A DNA stretch of 22,995 nt from a virus, in the IMG/VR virus record IMGVR_UViG_3300027704_000170, positions 1 to 22,995 of that record. One strand, given 5' to 3'. The notes beneath the pieces are model-generated. The model saw only the letters and a list, made by a program, of their open reading frames with translations, was not told the DNA's origin and did no database searches. Shown one piece after another: positions 14,755 through 22,869 of this stretch. The number at the start of each line of letters is the position of its first letter. Positions within the stretch are counted from its first letter, which is position 1. Position numbers and translations under genes: made by a program.

Positions 14755-15735
14755 ATGAAGTATATTAAAAAAACCTCATTCAATGCAGAGGATAAAAGCG
14801 TTGCAAACAAGCATGAATTTGCTGGGCCAACATTAACATCTCCAACATATGCTGGAGAGTTAGCATTGCCTTTTGTAAGTGCTGCTTTGAAAAGTGGTGC
14901 TACCTTAGCAAATGGATGGATCAGAACCATTGACAATGTATATTACAAAGCTGTAATAAACCAAATTGAAGGTGCTTCACTTATTGCTGATGCATCTTGT
15001 GATTTCGCTGATGGTGGATCTGTTACAATTACAGAGAACATTCTTGAAACAAAAGAACTAGCTGTAAATATTGACCTTTGCAAAAAGACAATGCGTCAAT
15101 CATGGTTAGCAGCTGAGACTGGAAACAGTTTAAACTCTGACATGCCAGTTGCATTCACTGATTATGTAATTGGTCACATTGCTGGATTAGTAGCTCAAGC
15201 AACTGAGAACTCAATCTGGCTTGGAGCTGCTGCAACTGGTGGACAGTTTGAAGGATTCTTAACAGCTACAACTGGAATATTCAATTTGGCTGGAAGTGGT
15301 GTAAATGCAGTAACTACAATCTCACCATACACGAAAGATATTATTGTTGTGGAAATGGAGAAGGTACTTGATGCTTGTTCATCAGAAGTATTAGCAAAGC
15401 CAGACTTCGCACTTTATGTCTCACCAAAATCATTATTCCTATACCAGCAGCATCTTGGAAAAGAAGGATATGTGAATGACTACCAAGCAAACGGAAAGCC
15501 ATCTAACATATACGGATATCCAATCTATGCATGTCCTGGAGTTCCAGACAATCAGATCATTGCTACATATGCAAGCAACCTTGTATTTGGATCTAACATC
15601 CAAACAAATATGACTGAAGTTCGTACAATAGATATGTCACCAATTGACGGATCTGACAACGTGCGTTTCATCATGCGTTATGCAGCTGGAGTTCAGGTTG
15701 GAGTAGGTGCTGATATCTACTGGGGTAAGGCTTAA
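14755..15735 (+). CDS. Major capsid protein
   Basis: A 326-residue protein in the size range of HK97-fold capsid proteins. The ATG at 14755 comes one base after the scaffold stop; an ATG at 14722 would read within the scaffold gene. After a basic, probably flexible N-terminus (MKYIKKTSFNAEDK) it runs AGELALPFVSAALKSGATLA, a central strand/helix region with DLCKKTMRQSW (helix after the E-loop-like part), DYVIGHIAGLVAQATENSIW (spine-type helix), then FALYVSPKSLFLYQQ, YGYPIYACPGVP and a C-terminal strand region FIMRYAAGVQVGVGADIYWG. The G-x-P-I-x-x-x-x-G-x-P turn and spine helix are typical of HK97-type capsids. Position after protease and scaffold-like genes supports the call. Confidence 0.85.
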   Translation: MKYIKKTSFNAEDKSVANKHEFAGPTLTSPTYAGELALPFVSAALKSGATLANGWIRTIDNVYYKAVINQIEGASLIADASCDFADGGSVTITENILETKELAVNIDLCKKTMRQSWLAAETGNSLNSDMPVAFTDYVIGHIAGLVAQATENSIWLGAAATGGQFEGFLTATTGIFNLAGSGVNAVTTISPYTKDIIVVEMEKVLDACSSEVLAKPDFALYVSPKSLFLYQQHLGKEGYVNDYQANGKPSNIYGYPIYACPGVPDNQIIATYASNLVFGSNIQTNMTEVRTIDMSPIDGSDNVRFIMRYAAGVQVGVGADIYWGKA

Positions 15736-15760
15736 TATTAACTGAAAAAAATTAAAACAA

Positions 15761-16333
15761 ATGCCGTGTTTACTTACAAAAGCCATAGGACTAAACTGCA
15801 AAGACACAGTTGGTGGAATCAAGGCAATTTATTTTAGTGACTTTCAAGTGGCTGGATATTCTGAAATGACATTTGCTTCTGGTGTTTTAACTGGAATCGG
15901 TGTTGCTCAACAAGTGTTCAGATACGATGTGCAGCCAAATACAGCTTCACTGACTACAACTGTCACTAATGAACCAGCTGGATCTGCATCATTTGATTCA
16001 GCTCTTGAGATTACTTTAAATATCTTGAAGCAATCAACATCTGATGAATTGCAACTGTTAATCCAAACGAGAGTATTTGCGTACATCTTGGATGCGAATG
16101 ACAATGTGTACTGCATTGGACTTCAAAATGGATGCACAGTGACTGGTGGAACGTTTGTCACTGGTCAAGCTAGAGCTGACATGCAAGGTTATACACTAAC
16201 TGTGACAGCTGGTGAAGGTGAATATCCTCCATCTATTACAGCAAGTGATTCATCTGATGCGGCTGCATGGCCATTTGACGGTGTAAATGCTGGAGCTGGA
16301 GCTGCTGACTTTACTGTGACGAATCCAACATAG
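15761..16333 (+). CDS. Major tail tube protein
   Basis: A 190-residue protein with the pattern I recognise as the tail tube subunit of Bacteroidota phages: MPCLLTKAIGLNCKDTVGGI at the start, KAIYFSDF, a middle strand SFDSALEITLNILKQ, VFAYILDANDNVYCIGLQNG (about 106-125), TVTGGTFVTGQARADMQGYT (about 126-145) and a C-terminal tail with Ala and Gly. The order of strands around one central helix (SDELQLLI) fits the tail-tube fold. It assembles into the tube around the tape measure with help of the chaperones encoded at 5007-5710, about 10 kb upstream. A strong terminator follows immediately, so the gene ends a transcription unit that also contains the capsid gene, consistent with high expression. 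Confidence 0.8.
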   Translation: MPCLLTKAIGLNCKDTVGGIKAIYFSDFQVAGYSEMTFASGVLTGIGVAQQVFRYDVQPNTASLTTTVTNEPAGSASFDSALEITLNILKQSTSDELQLLIQTRVFAYILDANDNVYCIGLQNGCTVTGGTFVTGQARADMQGYTLTVTAGEGEYPPSITASDSSDAAAWPFDGVNAGAGAADFTVTNPT

Positions 16334-16356
16334 GATTTCAAATAACTAATTGAAAG

Positions 16357-16387
16357 AGGGGTGGCAATACGCCATCCCTTTTTTTTT
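16357..16387 (+). terminator. Rho-independent terminator after the tail tube gene
   Basis: A 9-bp stem (AGGGGTGGC at 16357-16365, pairing with GCCATCCCT at 16371-16379, one G-U pair) with a 5-base loop AATAC, followed by an unbroken T run 16379-16387 and preceded by AAA. It lies 24 bases after the tail tube stop and 23 bases before the modular protein start, so it probably limits read-through into the modular protein and portal genes. Confidence 0.9.
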
Positions 16388-16410
16388 CTTAAATATCTCA
16401 ATATCTCATA

Positions 16411-19400
16411 ATGATTCAACTTACAAAAGGAACAAACACACTTGATATCAATCTCAGTGATTTCAGTGGTGCATCTGATGAGTTGGTTCAAAATGGGCAA
16501 TTCACTGACATTGGGCCAAACACAGTCAACAATGGTTCTTTCAATGAGACAGCAGCTGTCAATCTACTCAATCCAAACTTTAATGACATAGGATCTGAGC
16601 TTGTAACGAACGGAGATTTTAGTGCTGTTCCATTAGGTAGTGAGTTAATTCTTGACGGTAATTTTCCTTCACCAAATGAACGTTGGAGTAATGAAACGGG
16701 TTGGTCGATTGGAAGCAACGTGGCAAGTTATAACGGAACCTCTGCAAATAACGCCATATCGCAAAACAGAGGAGTCATTATTGCTGGTAAGACCTATCGC
16801 TTGTCTTTTACTGTTTCAAATTATCAAAGCGGAACTTTAGTTGGTGCATTAAGTAGTGGTTCTTTAACTGGAAACACTCCAGACATAACAGCAAACGGAG
16901 CGTATTCTTTTGATATTGTTTCAACTGGTGTCTTGTGTATTTTCAGAAGTACATCCAGTTTTCTTGGCTCAATCGGTAATGTATCAGTAAAAGAAGTACT
17001 CAACATTGTCACAAATGGTGACTTCAGTGAAATAGGAACGCAGCTTGTCACGAATGGTGACTTTAGTGGTGTTACTGAGTACGTTGGTACATGGTCAACA
17101 ATAGGCACAGGGTGGACTTTATCGGGGTCAAATTTAATAGGCTCATCAGGCACAACTGAAAACCTTCAAACTATTTTTGCCACCGCTGTTTCAAGAACTT
17201 TAAGGCTTTCTTATGAAATAACAAACTACAGTAGCGGACAAGTTGCGATGTTAATGGATGGGGAATCTAAAACCTTTGAAAGTGCAAACGGAATTTACAC
17301 CAGAATTATCACCACGACTTCACAAATTTTAGAAATAGACGGCAGAGATTCAGACCCATTTACAGGAACTATAACAAACATTTCTGTTAAAGAACTTGGC
17401 GAGGGGTGGACGGCAACAAATGCTGTGTTGTCTTTTGCAAATAGCCAGATGACGGTTGACGATTCGGGTGATGCGGGTGATGACTCTCGAGGTACTCAAA
17501 TTATTACAACTGAAGTAGGTAAAATTTACAATTTATCTTATAATAGAATTTCAACAACTGGGTTTTTTTATTTAGCTGTAGGAAGTAATGACACGGACAG
17601 CGATGGTTATAAAAATATATTTTACGAGAATTTAGGTGCATCAACGGGAGTGTACACGCTTCAATTTACGGCACTCAGCACAACAACTTACATAGGTTTA
17701 ATAACTTCAGGTATTAGTGCAAGTGTTTACTCTGATGTATCTGTTAAAGAGGTCGGACAGAATTGGACACCATCCACTAGTTTAGATGGGAATATTCAAT
17801 TTACTGCACAAGGTTTAAAGATTAGTAACGGAGCATCAAACGGACAGGCAAAAGTAACACAACCGTCAATATTTGAAAATGGCAAAACCTATAAATTCAA
17901 ATATAAGATAGTTGCATACAATGGTGGGGATATTGGTTTAGCTGGTGAATCTTCAGCCATGTCCAGAATCCCAGGTGACCATGTTGAATACCTTACAAGA
18001 TCAGGTGATACAACAGATTTTGTACTTGGTAAAGCAAATGATAATACTGATGTAACTGTAACAAACATCTCAGTTCAAGAGCTTGGAACGGATTGGACAC
18101 TTCAAGATGGTTGGAGTATTGGAGAAGATAAAGCGGTATGCGATGGCTCACAAACAGCTCAAAGTTCCTTATTCCAATTAGGAATTGTACCAAAATTCAA
18201 ATCTTATAAAGTCGTTTTTGATATTGTGGTAGATGCTGGTAGTATGATTGTCGCGGTAGGGGGTTCCAATGCACAGCCCACAATTACATCTACCAACACA
18301 TATACATATTACACACAAGCTACTCAAGGAGATCCTAATTTATATTTTTCTGCTCAGACTAATTTTGTTGGTTCAGTAACAAACGTAACAGCTAAGGAGG
18401 TCGGACAAAATTGGACAGTACAACAGCCAGCTGGACAATTGGTCACCTTTCCAAATAGCACACTGAAAATTGAATATGATTCAACACAGACGCAAGGATC
18501 AACTGGAGTGTATCAAGATATTCTAACGATTGGAAAGAATTACAAAATTGTTCTCAGTGTTATATTAGTTACTGGAACTTTCAAAATTCAGGTAGGAAGT
18601 AAACAAAAAGATATTACGACATCAGGCATCCATGAATTTTATACAGAAGCGGAAAGTGACAGATTATTTATTGTAAGGAGACAAAATTCTCTGAGCGTCA
18701 CAGCCGTTGTTGACACAGTATCAGTCACAGAACTTGATCCAAATTCTTACTGGAATATACCAGATCCAGCCACAACTCAAATTGCAACAAATAAAGTTGA
18801 GATAACAAATGGAATTGGTGCTGTGATTACTCAATCAGGAACGGAAAGCTCACAATATTTCAGGATGCAATTCACTGTTTTAGATTATGTTTCTGGAGGT
18901 GTTAAAGGCTTCGTTTCAAATAATCTTGCAAGCTCATATGCTGAAAGTGATGGAGTAAAAATACAATATATTCAAGGCGGTGGAAATGGAACTCTGTTTG
19001 CTTTGTTTTGTAATGCATTCACTGGAAACGTCACAAATATTCAACTCAATTTATTAGATCCCAATTCAAGATGGATTCCATATACAGTTGCAGCATCAAA
19101 AGTTGTTTTTAAATTTGCTGAAGTAGATCTTGAAATCAGTGCTCTTGGTGATGATGTTGGAATTATTCAAACTGGTATTATAAAACCAAAAAAAATATAT
19201 ATCATTAGCATCAGCATGAAAGCAACAGCTGCTTTAAATGTTGAGATTGCAACATCTACATTGTCAGTTATCAGTGAGGTGATTGCAACACAAGCCATCA
19301 CAACTTCATTTGTGGAGTATTCTTTTGAATTTATACCAACATCAACCACAACAAAAGATTTCTTGATTCATAGGTCTTTAGGATCTGGAAATGGTGAAAC

Positions 19401-19827
19401 AATTTCAATCAATTCTGTCTCAATAAATAGCGTTGATGAAAGTCAGTGGATTAATGATCCAGCATGGAATCCATTTGCAACTACATTGACCTTTGTACCT
19501 ACATTAACAGATGAATCAACCAACAACTCAAAGCAATTTACACTTGATACATCCATAACTGATGGCGGTTTTGATGGTCGTAGTTTACATGGTCAAGTTG
19601 TTGTTAATGATACACAAGCAGAAGCTCCAAATGCTGGAATCATATTCCTAAAACAACCAGAATTTTTGGAGGGATTTTATAGTGTAGAGATTCGTGGCTA
19701 TCTTGGCACATATTACAGAGTTCTTGGAAAAGGCATGGCACACCTTCAGAGAGCTTTAGGGGAGGACGGATACAACAGATTCGAATCATACAATGATAAA
19801 GTAACATACAAGGCTTATGAAGAATAA
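16411..19827 (+). CDS. Giant modular virion protein with tandem carbohydrate-binding-like domains
   Basis: A 1138-residue Ser/Thr/Gly-rich protein. Residues 1-20 (MIQLTKGTNTLDINLSDFSG) and about 1020-1138 look like two parts of a short Bacteroidota virion protein; between them lie about eight beta-sandwich modules of 105-125 residues (starts near 77, 211, 332, 452, 562, 668, 780 and 889). Most open with W-T or W-S and close with a short strand such as SVKELG or VKEVGQNW. Residues 24-90 hold five 12-16-residue copies of the opening motif (V-x-N-G-x-F-x), and 198-219 two more. Modules resemble galactose-binding-like/CBM folds; probable role is binding surface sugars of the host, though a head or tail decoration is equally possible. 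Codon use differs among modules. Its end overlaps the portal start by 11 bases. Confidence 0.72.
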   Translation: MIQLTKGTNTLDINLSDFSGASDELVQNGQFTDIGPNTVNNGSFNETAAVNLLNPNFNDIGSELVTNGDFSAVPLGSELILDGNFPSPNERWSNETGWSIGSNVASYNGTSANNAISQNRGVIIAGKTYRLSFTVSNYQSGTLVGALSSGSLTGNTPDITANGAYSFDIVSTGVLCIFRSTSSFLGSIGNVSVKEVLNIVTNGDFSEIGTQLVTNGDFSGVTEYVGTWSTIGTGWTLSGSNLIGSSGTTENLQTIFATAVSRTLRLSYEITNYSSGQVAMLMDGESKTFESANGIYTRIITTTSQILEIDGRDSDPFTGTITNISVKELGEGWTATNAVLSFANSQMTVDDSGDAGDDSRGTQIITTEVGKIYNLSYNRISTTGFFYLAVGSNDTDSDGYKNIFYENLGASTGVYTLQFTALSTTTYIGLITSGISASVYSDVSVKEVGQNWTPSTSLDGNIQFTAQGLKISNGASNGQAKVTQPSIFENGKTYKFKYKIVAYNGGDIGLAGESSAMSRIPGDHVEYLTRSGDTTDFVLGKANDNTDVTVTNISVQELGTDWTLQDGWSIGEDKAVCDGSQTAQSSLFQLGIVPKFKSYKVVFDIVVDAGSMIVAVGGSNAQPTITSTNTYTYYTQATQGDPNLYFSAQTNFVGSVTNVTAKEVGQNWTVQQPAGQLVTFPNSTLKIEYDSTQTQGSTGVYQDILTIGKNYKIVLSVILVTGTFKIQVGSKQKDITTSGIHEFYTEAESDRLFIVRRQNSLSVTAVVDTVSVTELDPNSYWNIPDPATTQIATNKVEITNGIGAVITQSGTESSQYFRMQFTVLDYVSGGVKGFVSNNLASSYAESDGVKIQYIQGGGNGTLFALFCNAFTGNVTNIQLNLLDPNSRWIPYTVAASKVVFKFAEVDLEISALGDDVGIIQTGIIKPKKIYIISISMKATAALNVEIATSTLSVISEVIATQAITTSFVEYSFEFIPTSTTTKDFLIHRSLGSGNGETISINSVSINSVDESQWINDPAWNPFATTLTFVPTLTDESTNNSKQFTLDTSITDGGFDGRSLHGQVVVNDTQAEAPNAGIIFLKQPEFLEGFYSVEIRGYLGTYYRVLGKGMAHLQRALGEDGYNRFESYNDKVTYKAYEE
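16597..17068 (+). repeat. Repeated module-opening motif (VTNGDFS)
   Basis: Near-identical 28-base units encode the (L)VTNGDFS motif at 16597-16624, 17002-17029 and 17041-17068; the last two match at 23 of 28 positions and are adjacent. More diverged protein-level copies lie at residues 24-61 and 77-92 of the same protein. They mark starts of beta modules and are likely recombination points. Confidence 0.65.
17746..18417 (+). repeat. Repeated module-junction DNA (EVGQNWT)
   Basis: The 24-base stretches at 17746-17769 and 18394-18417 agree at 22 positions and encode K-E-V-G-Q-N-W-T at two module borders 648 bases apart; a weaker copy at about 18078-18100 encodes ELGTDWT. The DNA is more alike than the modules between, which suggests recent recombination or gene conversion at the junctions. 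Confidence 0.65.
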
Positions 19828-21676
19828 TAAAAGCGAATTTTCAGTAATGGGAATGCCAGTGCACGACATTCCACAATTTGAGGAGGTACAAGGCAAGAAT
19901 TGGATCTCATATGGTTCAGATGATTGCTATGGTGATTATCTGGAGAGTTTATATCTTGGATCATCGATACATTCAGCAATTGTGAATGGTGTTGGAGCTA
20001 TGATATACGGCAAAGGATTGGATGCGGTTGAGAGAGATGATTCAGATGGCAATAAAGAGCAGTGGTTGAGACTTCAATCTCTATTGAATACCAGTGATGA
20101 TGAGTTGCTCAAGAAACTTGCTCTGGATTTGAAGTTGTATGGTCAATGTTATGTAAATACTATCTGGAACAAAGCGAGAACTTCAGTTGCTCAAATGAAA
20201 CACTTGCCAGTTCACACAATGAGAGCTGGAATTGCTGACAGTGAAGGAAAAATCCATGAATGGTATTATAAAAGCTCATGGAACAAATCAAATGACCGAG
20301 TGAGTCCAAATGTATTGAAGTCTTTTTCAAGTGAAGACAGAACAAATGCATCAACAGTGCTCCAAATCAAAAGATACTCACCTTCGTTTCACTATTACGG
20401 ACTTCCAGACAGCCAAGGATCAAACGGATATGTAGAACTGGACATCCAAGTGCAATCTTTTCATTTGAACAACATCTCTAACTCATTGATGCCCAGTATG
20501 ATGCTGAGTTTTTCCAATGGTATTCCAACAGATCAAGAGAGAGCAGATATTGAGCGCAAAGTGTATGAAAAATTCTCTGGAAGCAATAATGCTGGAAAGC
20601 TGTTGATTACGTTTAATGATGGGCCAGATACAGCTCCAAAGATTGAACCGATTGCAAGCAATGGATCAGATGATATGTACACATATTTGTCAGGGGAAAT
20701 CACAAACAAAGTTCTCACTGGTCACAGAATCACATCACCTCTTTTATTTGGTGTTTCTGGAAATTCAAATTGGGGTTCTTCGGCTGATGAATTAAATGAT
20801 TCATACAGTTTATTTCACAATACAGTTATTGAGGAATTTCAAGATATTTTGCTCAAAGGATTGAGTCCAGTATTTGTTGCAAATTCTATCAACCTTGATT
20901 TGTTTTTCATTCCTTCAAAACCAGCCAATTTCATAAATATTGATGAGGACACAACGGAGGTTGTAAAGCCAGTAAAAGAAGAAATGAAGTCAGCATCCTC
21001 TGAGGATAAAGAAGCGGTTGCAGAAGCTCTTATTGCGCTTGGTGAGGATGCACCTGATGGATATGAACTTATTGATGAGAGGAAAGTGGATTATGATGAC
21101 GAAGATCGGCTCGATGGAATGATTAATGGAGTGAATTTAGCTTCTGCAATTCCAGCCACAAGTGATCAATCAAAAGAACAAGACAATCCTCTGTTCAAAA
21201 TACGATATCAGTATGCTCCATTAAAGATTGATCAGATGCCATATCCAAGCAGAGATTTTTGTGTCAAGATGGTGAATGCTGCACGATTTTACACGAAAGA
21301 AAACATATACAAAGCTGGAAGAACATCTGTCAATGCTGGATGGGGGCCAAAGGGAGCATCTAAATATGATATATGGCTAAATAGCTGTGAATCAAATAGA
21401 TACGATATGTACAAAGGCGGTGGATCATGTGCTCATTATTGGAGCAGATTTACGTTCTTGAAAAAAGACAACAAAAAAATTACAGCAAAGCAAAGACAAG
21501 CCATAATAAATGCACTTGATCCAGCTGAAAGGAAAGCAGTTACACCAAAGAAGAATGATTCAAAGGTTGCAGAGAGGCCAAGAGACATGGATTATAGAGG
21601 GTTTTTACCTTCAAACAAAGCAGCGAAAAACATTAGAACTGATAGAAATCCAAAACCAAAAAAAGAAGACAATTAA
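19817..21676 (+). CDS. Portal protein with C-terminal YDIWL/KGGG domain
   Basis: A 619-residue protein. Residues 1-375 fit an HK97-type portal, the dodecameric ring at one capsid vertex through which DNA enters and leaves: G-K-N-W-I-S-Y-G (26-33), YLESLYLGSSIHSAIVNGV (41-59), IYGKGL (63-68), LKLYGQCYVNTIW (105-117), and ITSPLLFGVSG (305-315). An acidic linker (about 376-430) leads to a second domain (455-550): FKIRYQY, SRDFCVKMVNAARF, GWGPKGASKYDIWL (508-521) and YKGGGSCAHYWSRF (532-545). This domain is known to me from Bacteroidota phages but without function. Here about ten residues (NSCESNRYDM) separate YDIWL from YKGGG, which are usually contiguous. The C-terminus is basic. Start overlaps the modular gene by 11 bases. 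Confidence 0.85.
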   Translation: MKNNKSEFSVMGMPVHDIPQFEEVQGKNWISYGSDDCYGDYLESLYLGSSIHSAIVNGVGAMIYGKGLDAVERDDSDGNKEQWLRLQSLLNTSDDELLKKLALDLKLYGQCYVNTIWNKARTSVAQMKHLPVHTMRAGIADSEGKIHEWYYKSSWNKSNDRVSPNVLKSFSSEDRTNASTVLQIKRYSPSFHYYGLPDSQGSNGYVELDIQVQSFHLNNISNSLMPSMMLSFSNGIPTDQERADIERKVYEKFSGSNNAGKLLITFNDGPDTAPKIEPIASNGSDDMYTYLSGEITNKVLTGHRITSPLLFGVSGNSNWGSSADELNDSYSLFHNTVIEEFQDILLKGLSPVFVANSINLDLFFIPSKPANFINIDEDTTEVVKPVKEEMKSASSEDKEAVAEALIALGEDAPDGYELIDERKVDYDDEDRLDGMINGVNLASAIPATSDQSKEQDNPLFKIRYQYAPLKIDQMPYPSRDFCVKMVNAARFYTKENIYKAGRTSVNAGWGPKGASKYDIWLNSCESNRYDMYKGGGSCAHYWSRFTFLKKDNKKITAKQRQAIINALDPAERKAVTPKKNDSKVAERPRDMDYRGFLPSNKAAKNIRTDRNPKPKKEDN

Positions 21677-21678
21677 TC

Positions 21679-22257
21679 ATGGCAAGTACAACAATCGTAT
21701 TAGTATCTCCAGCGAGAGTTCAGAGAGATACAGCACTTGGAGGATCAGTTGATCCAAATGTCTTATTTCCAGCAATTTTAAATGCTCAAGAAAAATGGAT
21801 CTTGCCAGTGGTAGGGACAGATTTATTTGATAAGATAAAAACACTGATTTCTGCTGATGAAATTGACAATGTTGGAAATGAAAAATATGCAACTTTGCTC
21901 AATACATACATCATTCCATGTTTGGTTCAATTTAGCTTCATGGAGGTGATACCAGTGCTTCGTGTGAGGTTCGTGAACAATGCAGTTGTTGCCATGAATA
22001 CTGAGCAAGGTGGATCTGTATCATATGATGATATTAAACCTCTAATATCAACAGCCAGAGATATTGCGTCATGGTATAAAGAAAGATTAATTGACTACCT
22101 ATGCGCAAACTCAACTCTGTATCCAGAATATACAAGCAATTCATTTCCAGATGTGCAACCATCTTCAACAAATTACACTCAAGGATTAAATGTAGAGAGA
22201 ACTTACAGAGACGAAGATCAAGCACTTTTAAACATGATTCTTGGCCCAAGAAGATGA
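21679..22257 (+). CDS. Head-tail connector-like protein (DUF6712-like)
   Basis: A 192-residue, mostly helical protein starting two bases after the portal stop. The middle (PNVLFPAILNAQEKWILPVV, then G-T-D-L-F-D-K-I, then YIIPCLVQFSFMEVIPVLRV) shows the pattern of DUF6712-like phage proteins, in which a Q-x-x-x-I-x-P-x-x-G-x-x-L-x segment and a following helix pair resemble head-completion adaptors. The region SWYKERLIDYLCANSTLYPEY adds a helix typical of this group, and the C-terminus is polar. Its position directly after the portal supports a ring that attaches to the portal and accepts neck or tail proteins. Its TGA overlaps a possible small ORF (ATGA at 22254). Confidence 0.65.
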   Translation: MASTTIVLVSPARVQRDTALGGSVDPNVLFPAILNAQEKWILPVVGTDLFDKIKTLISADEIDNVGNEKYATLLNTYIIPCLVQFSFMEVIPVLRVRFVNNAVVAMNTEQGGSVSYDDIKPLISTARDIASWYKERLIDYLCANSTLYPEYTSNSFPDVQPSSTNYTQGLNVERTYRDEDQALLNMILGPRR

Positions 22258-22397
22258 AACCAAACAAGCGCACCAGAGCTAATATCAGAAAATTAAAGAA
22301 ATATATTAAGAAACATGGCAACCAAGAAAGTTACACAATTAGCAACAGCGACAAGTGCAGATGCAGCGGATCTTGTGATGATTGTAGATGTAAGTGA
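22254..22397 (+). CDS. Possible tiny basic, Cys-rich protein
   Basis: A 47-residue ORF whose ATG forms ATGA with the connector stop. The first part is strongly basic (MKPNKRTRANIRKLKKYIKK); the last part has five Cys (CRCSGSCDDCRC) and could bind metal. It overlaps the start of the following gene by 83 bases in another frame, and the Cys-rich end lies wholly in that overlap, so it may be only a by-product of the other frame. The coupling and the non-overlapping basic part speak for translation; the overlap speaks against. No family recognised. Confidence 0.3.
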   Translation: MKPNKRTRANIRKLKKYIKKHGNQESYTISNSDKCRCSGSCDDCRCK

Positions 22398-22869
22398 CAC
22401 AGCGATGTCACCAGAGGGCACGAATAAAAAAATCACAAAAGCAAATCTGATAACTGGTGGAGGAAGCAGTGACGAATTTTTCACTGTGAATGGTGCTTGT
22501 TTTATTGGACAAACATCTGAAAGAGCAATTCCATTTGGATCTACAACAGCAGAATCTACAGTCTTCACATATACAAATGTTTTTGCAATACCTAAAAATT
22601 GTCGTTTGGTATCTGTCACATCTGCAAGTCAAGTGAATGGTGGATCTGTTGACTTGAAACCATACAAACCAACTTCAGATATCAACTTATCTAATTTTAC
22701 AGCACTTGGAACTGTAAACGTTGCAAGCCATACCAACTCAGGAACACACACATTCACCTTCAATACATCAACATTCGATTATGTTGTTGGTGACAGATTC
22801 GGAATTTCAGTCACTCCATCTTCAAACATGAGTGGATTCCGTTACACTTGTTTATTTAAAATGACATGA
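22315..22869 (+). CDS. Putative tail fibre / receptor-contact protein
   Basis: A 184-residue Ser/Thr/Asn-rich protein. The first 45 residues (VTQLATATSADAADLVMIVD, S-P-E-G-T-N-K-K-I-T-K-A-N-L-I) follow the N-terminal attachment motif seen in many phage fibre and spike proteins: K-V-x-x-L, A-x-D-x-x-x-I-V-D, then G-T-x-K-K-I-T-x-x-x-L. The remainder is predicted beta-rich (FTVNGACFIGQ, FTYTNVFAIPKNCRLVSVTS, HTFTFNTSTFDYVVGDRFGISVTP) and could be a trimeric tip domain. It is short for a fibre, so it may be a decoration or a fibre adaptor. Its TGA overlaps the next start (ATGA). The function is inferred from the N-terminal motif and composition. Confidence 0.55.
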   Translation: MATKKVTQLATATSADAADLVMIVDVSDTAMSPEGTNKKITKANLITGGGSSDEFFTVNGACFIGQTSERAIPFGSTTAESTVFTYTNVFAIPKNCRLVSVTSASQVNGGSVDLKPYKPTSDINLSNFTALGTVNVASHTNSGTHTFTFNTSTFDYVVGDRFGISVTPSSNMSGFRYTCLFKMT

